64,000 nucleotides of DNA, taken from Lineus longissimus. Lineage: Eukaryota > Nemertea > Pilidiophora > Heteronemertea > Lineidae. Below, in pieces: positions 47,226 to 59,556 of the stretch. The DNA lies in the NCBI RefSeq assembly GCF_910592395.1, contig NC_088321.1, positions 5,580,001 through 5,644,000 on the forward strand, read 5' to 3'. The first letter of the stretch is position 1. Every line of letters starts with the position of its first letter. The notes under the pieces were generated by a model. That model did not search any database, was not told the DNA's origin, and saw only the letters and a program-made list of their open reading frames with translations. The position numbers were made by a program, and so were the translations under genes.

Positions 47226-48015
47226 GGCTTACTGGACTTTGCGCAATATTTCGCCAAAAAACTATTCTACGCAACGGTACCTAGGTGACTTTTCCTATTC
47301 ATAATACACAGCCTGTCCATCCTAGATCGTGGTTACATGGGGAGTAATCGTTGTAAAATTAGGCCAAACGCAAACACAGTTTACGCGGGTACCACTATGT
47401 TTACGATGCGAACAAGCCGTGTAAGTCATTATCCAGCATTTTTTTCATTGAACATTTGCGGGTACAGCGTCACAGGGAGCAGCATTGAACGGTAAACAGG
47501 TTCACATCATATTCAGACAACGGCTTGTAACGGCCATACAGGAAACGATTCGTATCAAAAACCGACGATCACAACTATTCGCTTGCTGAGAGTATACATT
47601 ACGCGCATACATTACATTCAGACATTTGAGCTTCCAATAATTTTGTTAATTAACGTGAGTACATTTTCAACTCCGAAAAGTGTGATGAAGTTATGCTTTT
47701 ATTTAGTAAAAATCGGTAGGTATGTCCAACAAGACATGTGTCTCAGCTGCCTGGGTGGGTGTGGGTCATCACTCAAAAGTCGTTCTCTGCAATGCATGCA
47801 AGCACTGCGTGTGTGTTTTATTTGTGTACACAATGTACGTTACCCACTCTACTTCAAATGAATGAACCTCATAAGGGTTTGATTAATTAATTGTTTGTCG
47901 TACCTTCTTCGATCGAGGTCCGAACAAATTTTCAGGCTAGAGTACCGGGGTAAAAACATAATGGTCGCTCCCCCATTTCGCTCGTTTCGTTTCGTTGCGC
48001 AAAGTCCAGTAAGCC
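47226..48015. mobile_element. Non-autonomous MULE-type element with perfect 9-bp target duplication
   Basis: The ends are GGCTTACTGGACTTTGCGCA plus A and the exact inverted copy at the right. CAACAATCG occurs directly outside both (47217-47225 and 48016-48024). TIRs with a 9-bp duplication are characteristic of the MuDR/MULE superfamily. The 790-bp interior has no transposase. The perfect duplication suggests relatively recent insertion. The right terminal 24 bp also occurs at 24473-24496. Confidence 0.85.
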
Positions 48016-48440
48016 CAACAATCGTGCATGGAGGTCAACTCGGTACGACAGGGGAAGCAGAGACAGCACTCGCGAACGTTCTACATATCAAGGTATGTCC
48101 GGACCTAGAATGTACCGTGTCACTCTCCGCTGAACTACACGCTCAATAGCTTCTAGATCACGTCTACCACACGAGTGTCAAATATTTGCGCAGCGAATCC
48201 CAGCCTAAGCAACGTAATTGTTCTGCATTTCCTACTTATCTTCAATTATAAATATTAATGACATTGTGGATGTCAACATCTTTATCTTATCTATATATAT
48301 ATATATCATTGAATTATTTTAGAACGCGCTATCTTCCAATACACACACTCATGTATAGGACGAAATACGATCAAATTGTATTGTTTGATTATGCCATTGA
48401 CGTTACACCAAATATACATTGTACTTGCGTCTTAAATACA
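48016..48440. other. No gene recognised; short (AT)n tract near 48285-48305
   Basis: AT-rich sequence between the MULE-type element and the outer inverted repeat. Confidence 0.4.
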
Positions 48441-48560
48441 ATACTGTATCCACTCACCAATAAGATCCCAAGCCCGACAATACCCGATTTGTACCACCGC
48501 CTTGATGGGAAGAGTCTAAACAGCCGAAAACAGTAGTAGGCCTTTCACAGCCATAAAAGG
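48441..48560 (+). repeat. Left arm of an inverted repeat enclosing the nested MULE region
   Basis: The core AAGATCCCAAGCCCGACAAT, ACCCGATTT, ACCGCCTYGATGGG.AGAGYCTAAAC is matched in reverse at about 62885-62990. Similarity is imperfect. Confidence 0.7.
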
Positions 48561-48739
48561 GGTGGGATCTCTATTCAAGAGTTAACAACGTAATCGTCAT
48601 GAATAGTCAAGACTCTACAGAGGAGCTTTACATATTACAATTAAAGACCAACTAGATATAACGCCATCGATCGAGGCGAATGGCACCAGAGTCTACAGGA
48701 CTGTAACTGAACTGGTTTTGAAGTTAAGTGGTGTAAAGG

Positions 48740-49815
48740 AAAGACGGCAACCTGGCAGCCATATTGGATATTGTGTCAGGTCATACATCTATAGGAAAGC
48801 TCCCCTACACTAGGCCATCACATCACAGAAATTTCAGGCGTGTCACGCACTTAGTTCTGGAGTTATGGGGCAGAATGCGAAAAACAAAGATGGCGGTCTG
48901 GCGGCCTTGTTCGACTTTGAATCGGGTCCAAAATCGATAGAGAACCTCCCCTACACTAGGTTATCACAACACACAATTTTCTTGTATGTGTCTCAACCGG
49001 TTCTTGAGTTGTGGGTCGGAATGCGAGAGAAAAAGATGGCGGCCTGGCGGCCATGAGCCCAAATTCGATAGCGAACCTCCCCTACACTAGGTCATCACAC
49101 CACAGGAGTTCCAGGTCTGTCACTCACTTGGTTCTTTAGTTATGGGACGGAATGCCTAAAACCAAGTTGGTGGCTTGGTGGCCATCTTGGATTTCAGGTC
49201 GAGTCCAAGATTGATAGAGAACCTCCTCTACCCTAGGACATCATACCACATAAGTTTCAGGTCTGTCACTCACTCGGTTCTTGAGTTATGGGGCAGTATA
49301 CAAAAACAAAGATGGCAGCCTGGCGGGTATCTTCGATTTTGGTTCGGGATAGAAATTAGATATCAGTCAAGTCACCTGTTCTTGAGTTATAGTCCGGAAT
49401 GGGAAATCCAAATGGCCTCCGGGCGGCCATATTGAATTTCGGAGCACGACCAAAATCGATAGGGAACCTCTCCCTATCCACCCCATTACACAAAAGAAAA
49501 GAGCAGAATGCAAAAATCTAAGATGGCGGCTGGCGGCCATATTGGTTTTTTGAACGCGCCCAAAATCGATAGGGAACCTCCCCTACTGAAGACCATTACA
49601 CCACAAAGGTTTGAAGTCTGTCGGCCCTCTGGTTCTTCAGTTAACGAGCGGAATGCGAAAATCTAAGAATGCGGCTGGCGGCCATATTATTTGATTTTGA
49701 ACGCGCCCAATATCAAAAGGGACCCTTTGACACATTAGGCCTACACACCCCCTAAAGATTTTACGTCAGCCGAACATGGGGTTCTTGAGTTATAGTCCGG
49801 AATTCAGTAGTGTGG
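48740..49815 (+). repeat. ~130-150-bp tandem repeat, about seven to eight diverged copies
   Basis: Units share AAAATCGATAG, GAACCTCCCCTACACTAGG, ATCACACCACA, TTTCAGGTCTGTCACTCAC, TTGGTTCTTGAGTTATGG and AAGATGGCGGCCTGGCGGCC. The landmark CTCCCCTACACTAGG-like text occurs near 48800, 48945, 49075, 49220, 49465, 49575 and 49720. The CTGGCGGCC and TGGCGGC strings make frames here look protein-like, but all are repeat shadows. The array is broken at its right by the MULE insertion. Confidence 0.85.
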
Positions 49816-52800
49816 CGTGGGCCGGAAGCGAAATTTCTTTTCCTACGAGGTTTTTGTCTCATTTGCATATGGCGCATGCGCACTTGGCGTTTGAACTTGC
49901 GCCATGGGTGACTTGTTCATTTCACCGTGAATTCGAATTGTAGTCCGCAATATGTCGATAAAGTGCTTTTGTTGGTAGGTATCTAGTTCTTGCGAGTGAT
50001 ATTCATTTAGTCGCGTATTTCTGCATCTATTTTTGTAGTTTTAAAGGTTGATGCTTCTGAAGTCACACTAGAAATCTTGATTTTAATCGATTTTTTTTTC
50101 GTACTTAGATAAGTGAAGCGCTTAGGAAAATTATACACGCCTAGGCCAATCATGCCCATTGTATGTACAGTACGAAAAAACATGAACATTGCACTCGTTC
50201 AATTTGGATTGTGTCCTTAATCATTGCACTTGACCATTGTGTCGGTGTCAATAATACTATAGAAGCTTTTAATGCATGTAAGCACCCTGATGCTGCATGC
50301 CAACAAAATTAAGCTTTTCCCAATGATTATATCTTAAGAAAACACATAATAGTACAATGGAAGTTTTGTTGATGACGCCCAACACTATTAATAGCCCTTT
50401 TCACATATTAAAGATTGCAATTGTATTGTCCGCTTCATTTGTTATGGCCAGCATTGCAGCAAATAAGCTGTAACAAAGACAACCAGTGAACAAAAGACTA
50501 CTGTCACATGCGAAAAATACCACATTTTGTGTGTGAATCAAACTTATCTCTTGTAAATTCTTTTCAGACTGTCCTTCCTACAAACTATGATACATATCTG
50601 CCACTATGAAGCCAAGGAAGGAAGAGAATCATTTGAAGTCACTCTAAGGTTAAAATTGTCTACTGAAGAAGAAGCAAGAAAATGGTTGTCAGACTTCCAG
50701 GAATCAAGCTTTACTACATTTAGGAAAGCACAAACATATCCAAATATTGCTGAAAAGCATGGAAAGATTGAATATAAGGTGTGTGGCCAATGTTCTAAAA
50801 ATTCTGGTAACTGCTTATAATGGCTGTATCACTAATGATTACTTTGCGCAAAGCCTAAGCATGTTGTTGCTGATTAGTTAATAGAGGCTTAATCCAGCAT
50901 AAGCACTCCACTGTCATTTGTTCTGTCCTTCACACACTCAAGAATTGTGAACAGAACACAATGGAGGGACCAGTTTAGCCTCAATCTGCCTTAATCAGAA
51001 TAATTTTTCAGCTTCTAATATTGCCCAAGCAGTCAAGACACATTGGGTTTAAGTTTCTTGCTTGTATGTTTTGCAAAATCATCTATTTTGGTTCAAAGAG
51101 CTGGTAAATAGATGATCGTTTTTGTGATTGAACTTTAAAATATTCTTTCTTCGCAAATACTTTCAGGTTGATCTAAGATGCCAGCACAACACGATTCCAC
51201 GGTCAGAACCGCAGCTAATCGAAGAGGTAACAAGAATACCACCTGCAAAGCCAAGCTACAGGTGTCCATTCTGAAATTTAAAGAAGCCTCACTGAGTCAG
51301 AACAACAAAAAGAATAGAAGGTGTGTTTTACAAAGTTGAAATCAAATTGATCGATACAGAAAACTTGACTGTTGCTGTGGAAATGATGAAACTGATTTCA
51401 GGACCATACCTAACCATTTTAAAATCCAGGACCAAGAACTTACATGTAGATGTCTACACCACCACAATATGCACACGTTAAATTTACTTGTATTTAAGTG
51501 ACCAATAATGAAATTTCCTCACTTCAGGTCTGTGGATCCACATCCTCGTGATGAACGTCTCATTGTGACCCTTCATCATTGTCAAAACCATCCTATCATA
51601 GCCGCAGATGCCCTTCATTGCAGAGATGTGTTACAGGAGGTGAAAGATAAACTACTTGAACTATACAAGCAATGTTATACACCCTCAAAAGCACTTGAAC
51701 TTCATAAGTTCGATTTACAGATCGAACATGGTGATGATTACTTTATAAAAAGTGGTGACAGAGCAATTTGTCCGGACCTTCAGTTTTGTTCCGGTAAGCT
51801 CAGAATGAAGTACAGGGTGTCACAAAAAGAATATCAGTAAATGATTGATGGTATCTAATTCTAAGGCATGTAAGGGGGTAGATATTTAAAGGCTAAAAAA
51901 TATTTTTATGATCACCTTTTGTCTTTCAGGTTGTAATATAAGAATTTTGCTGCTGAATATGGAGAGACGAAAAGAGAACATGTCCTAAAAAGACTTGAAG
52001 AGAAGTTGAAGGTATACGACCAAGCTGTAGGTGGAAGTGGTGCACGGATGAAAGTTTTGGATCAAAAAGATGTGGCAATTGCAATCGTTACCCCACTTAT
52101 GCATTGTGTGCATGAGCACATTAAACATACAGGGGAGTTGGCATTCATTGATGCTTCGGGTAATATGGATAGGCAGGGATGCCGTATTTTCCTGATATTG
52201 ACTCATAGCTCTGCTGGAGGAGTTCTGCTAGGTGTCTTGGTCACAACCAGTGAGAGTACGGAAACTGTGACCCATGCATTAGAGATGCACAAATCACTGC
52301 TGGACGATAGATCATACTTTGGTAGAGGAGCAAGCTTGGGTCCAGAAGTGTTCATGACTGACGATAGTGCCTCAGAAAGACAGGCGCTGCATAATGTTTA
52401 TCCTGAGGCAAATCTTCTTCTCTGTGTTTTCCACATTCTCCAAGTGTTCTGGCGCTTTCTGTGGGACTCAAAAAACAGTGTAATGAAAGAACACAGACCT
52501 CCTTTTCTCTCCCTGCTGAAGAGGCTGGTATATGCAGATAGTGTTGAAACTCTTGACACTGAATATGCAGAGGCTGCTCAAAATGAGACGCTGCCGATGT
52601 ATGATAATGTTGCCAAGCATCTAGAGGACATACATGCTCGCCGAACCTATTGGGCACTCTGCCACGGCTTGTGGTATTCGACTCGATGACTCGACGACGC
52701 GATGGCTCGATGACGCGATCGTTGCTATGGATTTTGCTAAAATACGGAATCCCATGATCCTGGTCTCCGGGCTACCGCTGCAACAGCAGAGGTTTTAGCT

Positions 52801-53535
52801 CGGCCTTCCCATACCCAGCTACGGTATGTAGAAGGATGTGCCCCCCCCCCCCCCCAGCCATGGCCACTGAAGATTGGTCCCCGCGATTGATTTTGATATT
52901 TAAAGGACTCGCGGAAGTTTCATAGCATGCAAAATGACCGGAGATTTAATTGACAAACAAGCTTCTAGTGGCCAATGTCAGATGTCATGTGGTAGTCTGT
53001 CAACAATCGGAATTTCGCATATGTGCAGTTTTTTAGACTCTGTCACTCAGTCCCTCTTCCGCCCCTTGACATCTGCCCCCCCCCCCCCCCCAATACATCA
53101 GCCCCTATACATGCTTTCCGAAATTGGTGGCTTGCATTGGAACTAACTTTTTCCCCCTTGTCCGTCATTAAAGGCATCCAAGTGTGTTGGTCAACCATGA
53201 CTATCTCCTTTGTCCCTCCACCGCAGGCCTAGTTTCCCCTTATGACATCACTATTTCGGACACTCAGCGCCCCATTTCTGGAAAGGTGTATAGGACATTT
53301 AATATTGCCGTGCTGAACGGATATCCAGAGCCAACCTTGTCTCCAGGAACTCGCGTGTCATTTTAACATTGGAATTTCTGCTCGTAAAGAACCTGGGTAG
53401 GAGGTTGATCTGAACCAGCTATATTTAGGTGTATTCAGCTGTATTGACGGTAAGCTTGCATAGCAACATGGCGCATGGTTTTATCAAAAATGCGAACTTG
53501 TAGGAAACGAAAAATGGTCGGATTAGATACGGTGA

Positions 53536-53616
53536 CACCATAAGCGTCTTCTATTGTCGAGCGTAGTATAAATTGAGCTCCCGGGCCAAGGAGAGACCAC
53601 TTCGTATTTCGCTTTC
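53536..53616 (+). repeat. Ngaro-like split repeat A1 (left end)
   Basis: Begins CACCATAAGCGTCTTCTATT and ends TTCGTATTTCGCTTTC. It is the same as 59476-59556 apart from one base (AAGCG/AACCG). It contains TATAAATTGAGCTCCCGGGC, a possible core promoter for the element transcript. Confidence 0.95.
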
Positions 53617-53865
53617 GTCGCACTCGGACCGGGCTTTATTCCTTTGGTATTCTTCGGTGTAAGTAGAATTTCTGCCGCTTTTGTGCTCTCGATTTCCTTG
53701 TCCGTATTTCGGCTACGCCTACTGTGTAGTCTCCGCTTTGTGGCCTGCGTGCTCTGGCCTCTACTATGCTTCTGTGCTTTCGGATCTTGCTTCTCTTGGA
53801 TTTGGTGTTCGTCTTTTCCCGTATTTCTCGTTTATGTCTATGTTTTATATGTTCTGTTTGTCTCT

Positions 53866-54136
53866 GCTTAAATTGTTGGTCCGTGGGTATCAACAAGCCC
53901 GTAGGGGTGCAATGTGTAAAGCTTAAATTGTTGGTCCGTGGGTATCAACAAGCCCGTAGGGGTGCAATGTGTAAAGCTTAAATTGTTGGTCCGTGGGTAC
54001 CAGCGAGCCCGTAGGGGTGCAATGTGTAAGCTTGAGTTGTTGGTCCGTTGGTATCAACGGGCCTGTTGGGGTACGCTGTGTAAAGCTCAAATTGTAGTTC
54101 CGTAGGTATCGGCAGGCCCGTGGGGGTGCAGTGTGG
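53866..54136 (+). repeat. 55-bp tandem repeat in the Ngaro-like leader, five copies
   Basis: Units begin GCTTAAATTGTTGGTCCGTG and end GGTGCAATGTGTAAA, starting at 53866, 53921, 53976, 54030 and 54085. The first two are identical and the later ones diverge progressively. The repeat lies between A1 and gag, in the likely 5' untranslated or promoter region. Each unit contains GTAAAGC or GTAAGC, possible 5' splice sites. Confidence 0.9.
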
Positions 54137-54326
54137 CTTGCATAGTTGTTGCCCATGGGGGTGCCATGTATGGAAGTATAGTTCGTGGATGCTCTATCGG
54201 CGCGTGGGGTATAAACGTGTCAAAGTTTGTGTCAAGCCATATGCGGCTCCAGTATAGCAGAGTGCGGTTGTTGAGTGCTCAAATATCAGGGGTTTGTTTT
54301 GTAAGGTATTATTTCTTGTGTTGCAG

Positions 54327-55497
54327 ATGGTTCAGCCGACTACCCTAAAGAAAAAGCATTCCCTGGTGGGGAAAAGTTTGCTGCCGCTGTTCGCACGGTT
54401 CAATGGTAGCCCTGATGAGCCCAGAGAGTTGGCTAGGATGGACAAGGATCAACCTTTTGGAGAATCTGGATTCCGATGGTATCGCCACAGCCTTCAAGAA
54501 ACTCACCGGAGAAAACATCGGAGACGTCCTTGCCGCCCTCGGCAAACAAAGTGGAGCTGGAGTGGCTTTATTGCACCATGCAATTGTGCTAGCGAACGAA
54601 ATCGGCCAGCCAGTAGGGCAGCCCCTTAGGGTAAGTCAATAGCTTCAGTCCTATCGGTTGTGCGGTTAAAGTGGGTGATTATCTGTCGGCTATGTTCATG
54701 GTCTCTGGAAATGGTTATGTGAGCATGTGGTATAAGATGCGGCTGGTGTGCTCTGGGTGGTATGATTTCGGATGGGTAGAATGTTATGTTTCGGTGCTTG
54801 TGTTATAACAATGGTTTTGCTATTTCAGGACCCGCCCATCACTCCACCGGGTGTTTCGGATGATGTAAGTGAGCCACCGAGGAAGGTGCAGAGGATAGCG
54901 TGCCAGGCGACCGTAGCTGATCCAGTGCAGAAGGCAAAGGCGAAGGTGAGGTCCTTGGCATTACATGAAGAGCCCAATGAGTCGTTGATGTTGCTGTACC
55001 TGGAGGATTTAGCGGCGGCTGCTACTTCTGTTTCGCATAAGGACATGGAGTTGTTCGACGATTTATATCGTCAGGCAAGGCGTTACCAAGGAAAGGTGGA
55101 CATGGCTAATGTTATCTTGACGGTGTTGGGTGGTGGTACGGGTGAGCTTATCACCAAGGCCATTAGTAAGTCGCTAAAAAAGGTAGTCGAACCGAAGCCG
55201 ATTGAAACCGTGAAACCTGAAGAGAGCCCAAACCCAAGCCCGTCCATTCAACATAGGTCACCTTTAACGGATTTGTATAGCCAGGTTGCTGCGGTTGCAT
55301 CTTTGCAGCAGATGATGAATCCGCTCTTTGATTCCTATAGGGGTGGGGCGTCAAGAGGTGCCCGGCGCGGCAGGGGTAGGGGAACGGATTCCTCTCCTCC
55401 AAATAATTATCAATGTTATTTTTGTAACTCACCAGATCATTTTTATCGTGATTGCGATAAAATGAAAGAGGCATCGAAGATGGCAAAAACGAAGTAG
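54327..55497 (+). CDS. Ngaro-like ORF1, gag-like protein with CCHC knuckle (one intron, one frameshift)
   Basis: The likely start is ATG 54327, directly after the 3' splice-like TTGTGTTGCAG. The first exon reads KKKHSLVGKSLLPLFARFNG, then shifts by one base near 54445 into the frame with NIGDVLAALGKQSGAG and GVALLHHAIVLANEIGQPVG. A 198-bp intron 54631-54828 (GTAAGT...TTTCAG) contains an in-frame stop and joins two frames in phase. Exon 2 (54829-55497) has basic and Pro-rich parts, an RG-rich stretch (GGASRGARRGRGRG) and a C-x2-C-x4-H-x4-C knuckle (CYFCNSPDHFYRDC). The role would be RNA binding and particle assembly. The frameshift is my reading of two adjoining open frames and could be a polymorphism or sequencing error. 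Confidence 0.8.
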
Positions 55498-55623
55498 GTC
55501 CCCTCCCGGAGCATTCTGCTCTAGTGGAGATTTACATCTTCACGTGGGTGGGGGGCCGGGCTTCGCGTCCGTCGGATTTGTCTGCTGCGACTTTTAAAGC
55601 TACTGCTCTCTTTGTTTTAGGGT

Positions 55624-57840
55624 ATGGACATTTTGGGTTACGAAATCCAGGATTGGTAATTCCAGATTCCGTTTGATCCGCAGAGAGCAGTAGCATCCAA
55701 GCATCTGTCGCCGCAGTGGACAACTCTGGATGGGCGTGAACCTCGGCTTTCCACCCACCAATGCCCGGATTTTGAAAGCGTTATAAATGACGGTGTATGT
55801 TTTGATTTGAACGAGCTGCCACTACGAAACCCTGATCATTTTGTAGCAGGTCAAGTTCATCAAAATTTAGATCAATGGCGGGAAGTCATTGGCCATGTTT
55901 CTGATACTTGTCCTGTTTCTAGCCAAGTATTATCATGGCTAACAGACGGTGTTAATGTGGATGATTTTTTCAGGCCATTTAAGGGCAACTTTAAAGGTGA
56001 ATCGTTTGACTCGGATACCCCGCCTTCTCGATACTACCCGAATTCCAACAGTTGTCTGCAGTTTGGGGAGTTTATAGCCTCGGAGCTTCAGCAGCGTGTT
56101 AAAACGGGGGCAATGGAATTAGTTGGTCGGGTGGGCGAGTGTCAATTACCATCCATCATCATGCCGCTTACTGTCGAGCCTACAAAACCACGGCTTTGCA
56201 TAGACAACCGATACTTAAATTTATGGATTAAGGATTCTCCGTTTCAATTGGAAACGCTTAAACATGTTTATAGGCTAGTTGATGAAAATGCGAGAATGGT
56301 CTCAACGGATGAGAAATCCGGGTATGATCATGTTCTCCTGTCCCCTTCCAGTTCATCTTACTTTGGCGTACAGTTTGGGGGTTGGGTTTTCCGCTGTAGA
56401 TCTTTGCCGTTCGGGTGGAAGTCTTCCGCTTATATCTATCAAATGGTTGGGATGGTTGCAACAACGTATTTGCGCACATTTGGCATTCGCAATGCTCAGT
56501 ATATCGATGATAGATTAGCCGTAGAGGCAGTGTTCTCTACTTCTAACGTAAAGCATCTTCCAATAGAGGTAATTGCTTATGCTTTGTTGCAGCTATTAAC
56601 GAGATTGGGTTACACATTTGCAATTCACAAGTGTAAGCTCGACTTTGGGACGTATCTCAAATATTTGGGGTTTATGGTTGATTCAGCTAGATTAGCTTAT
56701 ATTCTCCCGGACTATAAGAAAGTTAGCTTTGGGGCTTTGCGTGATTATATCCTGTCGTGCCAGCAGATCAATATCAAAACGTTGCAAAGATTTTCAGGCA
56801 AATGTGTGTCAATGTTGTTGGCAGTTCCAGCAGCTGCTCTCTACACTAGAGAAGTAAATGCGGCAATATCAATGGGCCTAAAAAATAGTAGGGATGTTCA
56901 AGTTTCTGGCAAGTTACGCGCTGAAATAGAACATTGGAGATTTTTAGATTCGTGGGGTGGTTGTTTGAAGTGGCGTCGGGAGTCACATAAGCAGATTGTT
57001 CTCGCAACAGATGCATCGCTTTTCAAATACGGGGCGGTGGTCACAGAGGGTGAGCATGCGGGTTTGAGCTTTTCTGATTTCTGGGACAAGGATGATAAGC
57101 GGCCAATAATTTTAAAAGAAGCTGATGCTTTGTTAAAATCGTTGCAATCCATGCAGCCTGATTTGGTTGGCAAAAGAGTGGATATCTTGACAATTAATAA
57201 GCCGCTCATCTTTGCATGGAAAAACCAAGGTTCAAAATCTTCTCCTTTGAATGATTTGTTGAAGCTCATATTTCAATTCGTCTTTCAAAATAGTATAGAT
57301 TTGAGGCTTTTCTATGTGCCATCTAAGCTCAACCCTGCAGATGCTCCATCTAGATCACTAAGTTCCGATGACATTACGCTCGCAGACGAGGTTTGGACCA
57401 TTGTCCAAAAGGCATTTGGCCCGCACTCTGTTGATCTCATGGCGCTGGATTCCAACGCCATGTTGGATAATAATCGGTTGTCTCTGCGACATTTTACTCC
57501 TTCACCTTCGCCATTTTCATCTGGCATCAATGTTTTTGCTCAGAATGTGGCAAAGGAGGGCAACCCGTACGTTTTTCCACCAGATAATCTTGTATTATCT
57601 CTTTTGTCGTTCTTAGCTCAGCAAACAGTGTCTGCTTTGACTATGATTGTTTTGTTAACGCCGGAGGCTTCCATTGCTTTGCCAATCCTCCGTGCATACT
57701 CTATCTCTAAGATATGCTTGGGTCAAAAAGGTCAAAAAAGAGTTATTAAGATTCCTTCAAAGCTGGGATATAAGCTTGATGGTGATGGTTTAAAATACCC
57801 TTTAATTGCCTATAGGCTTTCTTTTAAAAAGGGTAATTAA
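55624..57840 (+). CDS. Ngaro-like ORF2, reverse transcriptase and RNase H (one early in-frame TAA)
   Basis: The frame is open from 55660 to 57840 without an internal ATG near its start. The nearest upstream ATG in the same frame is at 55624, three bases after the 3' splice-like TTTGTTTTAG, with a single TAA at 55657-55659 between. RT motifs, counted from codon 55807: RLCIDNRYLNLW about 129-140, STDEKSGYDH about 166-175, LPFGW 200-204 and YIDD 232-235. RNase H: ATDASLFKYGAVV near 400, EADALLKSL near 440, and RLFYVPSKLNPADAPSR near 500-516. The C-terminal segment with VDLMALDSNAM and FTPSPSPFSSGINVF is typical of these pols. It makes element cDNA. It ends eight bases before ORF3. Confidence 0.88.
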
Positions 57841-57848
57841 TTTTTCAG

Positions 57849-59066
57849 ATGGCGAGTCGGCGGCGTCTTTTGTCGGGCATCGATTTGCAGGGCATAAACA
57901 ATCGTTTGGATATCTTGGATGAGCGACACTTGAACTCCGAAATGGTTAAAAGGAAAACGAGTGGGCAGCTTAGTTTGGAGCATTTTTTCTCATTGTTGCC
58001 TTTTCATGTCAATATTCAGTCTTGTACTCCTCAACATCTAAGGCGGTATTTGGTTTGGAGGGATGTGGATGGCAAAACAAAAGTTCATGATGTAAAGTGT
58101 CTGTTTTTGGGAGACAAATCGTTATCAACATGTCTTTGCCCGACAAGATTAGCCCATGGTACTCTTATAACCATTGTTCAAAGATTATCAAAAATATTTG
58201 AGGAAGAAGGCAGGGGGAAGGAATGGTGTACGAAATCGGAAACCGGAAATCCCGCAAAATCAAATGTCATAAAGCTGTACTTGAAGCAAATTTCGGAAGA
58301 GCAGGCTAAGGCCCAGATAGTTCCAAAACAGGCCAAGCCGTTATTTCTCTCTAAATTGGAGAAAATCTCTTCTTACATAGATAACCAGTTGTCTAGGCCA
58401 GATATCACTTTGCGTCAGCGTTTCGTTTTGTTTCGAGACCAGGCGTTCTTTAAGTTACAATTTTTTGCGGGTGACAGGGTTTCCGATTTATCGGGCGCTC
58501 CTAGTCAATCGGTTAGATATCTTGCTGATAACACTGGCATGGCTGTTTCGCATACATATACGAAAGTCATAAGAGGAGATGGGAGGTGTAACACCTTTGT
58601 TATCAAGAGATGTGATAACGCGGCTCTATGCCCCGTAAGCGCACTGGAGCGCTACTCGGCTTGGGCCAAAAGCGCTGGGGTAGATCTTTCGCTAGGTTAC
58701 CTCTTTAGGCTAGTAAGTGACTCGGGTAAGGTATTAGATCAATGTGTCTCATATGCAGTGATGTATTCCCGCTTGTTGGAGTATTTGACGACGCTCAATA
58801 TCTACGAGGGGGAGACACCTCATAGTCTCAGGTCGGGTTGTGCCATAACGTTGAAGTTGTCCGGGGCGGCTGACTCCAATTCCCAGACTATGAGGCATGT
58901 TGGTTGGTTCAAAGAATCTTCATGCAGTTATTACAGTCGTGAGGATTCTTTGAAAGAGCCGGCGCAGTTGGCTCAGAGGTTAGCTTCGTCACCAGCTTTG
59001 TCGGGAAAGATTGAATCTGATTACCAACGCTATGCAACATTTAACACTTTGAATCATGCAATCTAG
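57849..59066 (+). CDS. Ngaro-like ORF3, tyrosine recombinase, intact
   Basis: 405 codons from ATG 57849, directly after AATTTTTCAG. An N-terminal region with a possible Cys/His metal-binding patch (STCLCPTRLAHGT, 93-105) precedes the catalytic domain. The catalytic set is complete: Arg210 in FFAGDRVSDLSG, His325 and Arg328 in TPHSLRSG, His350 in MRHVGW, and the nucleophile Tyr361 or Tyr362 in CSYYSRED. No stop or frameshift is visible. The enzyme would integrate the circular cDNA and leave no target duplication. It is the only fully intact long gene in the window. Confidence 0.92.
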   Translation: MASRRRLLSGIDLQGINNRLDILDERHLNSEMVKRKTSGQLSLEHFFSLLPFHVNIQSCTPQHLRRYLVWRDVDGKTKVHDVKCLFLGDKSLSTCLCPTRLAHGTLITIVQRLSKIFEEEGRGKEWCTKSETGNPAKSNVIKLYLKQISEEQAKAQIVPKQAKPLFLSKLEKISSYIDNQLSRPDITLRQRFVLFRDQAFFKLQFFAGDRVSDLSGAPSQSVRYLADNTGMAVSHTYTKVIRGDGRCNTFVIKRCDNAALCPVSALERYSAWAKSAGVDLSLGYLFRLVSDSGKVLDQCVSYAVMYSRLLEYLTTLNIYEGETPHSLRSGCAITLKLSGAADSNSQTMRHVGWFKESSCSYYSREDSLKEPAQLAQRLASSPALSGKIESDYQRYATFNTLNHAI

Positions 59067-59403
59067 GTGTCGTTTTGTTAATGTATTGGTCTTGGTTCTG
59101 ATAATCCATTTCTGTCGAGTGTGTCCATAATTGTATCACTTTTAAGGTAGCGTTTGTAATTGATAAACTCTTGTCAAATGGGTTGAAGGTTTATATTTTC
59201 TGTAATTAAAGCGGATATTATAAAAGTTTCTTCTTCAGTCTATGTAAGTTGTCGTTCCTGCCATCCCATGATACCATGAGCTTTGCCTGTGGACATCCAT
59301 TTGCTGTTCATGGTTTTGGGTGTTGTGGGGTGATGGGTGATGGGGTGATGGGGTATTGGGGGAAAAAGCTGGAATGGTGATATGGAATGTTTTCGGGAAT
59401 CCA

Positions 59404-59475
59404 TATCAGGTTGATATTCAGGTTTTCCTCCCAATACTTTCAGCGAGATAATGGAAGACGCTTAGGATGTGTTCA
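59404..59475 (+). repeat. Ngaro-like split repeat B1
   Basis: TATCAGGTTGATATTCAGGT to GACGCTTAGGATGTGTTCA, abutting A2. It matches 59750-59821 with one difference (CAATACT/CAAAACT). Confidence 0.95.
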
Positions 59476-59556
59476 CACCATAACCGTCTTCTATTGTCGA
59501 GCGTAGTATAAATTGAGCTCCCGGGCCAAGGAGAGACCACTTCGTATTTCGCTTTC
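59476..59556 (+). repeat. Ngaro-like split repeat A2
   Basis: Copy of A1 (CACCATAACCGTCTTCTATT start). The B1-A2 junction is the sequence expected at the closed circle junction used as the recombination template. Confidence 0.95.

Noticed and set aside
49000-49435. Plus-strand frames at the tandem array
   Set aside because: They are shadows of the ~140-bp repeat; the same peptide pieces recur with repeat phase.
54301-54326. Intron from GTAAGG at 54301 to the AG before the gag ATG
   Set aside because: At 26 bp it would be too short for a spliceosomal intron. If the acceptor is used, the donor must lie further upstream.
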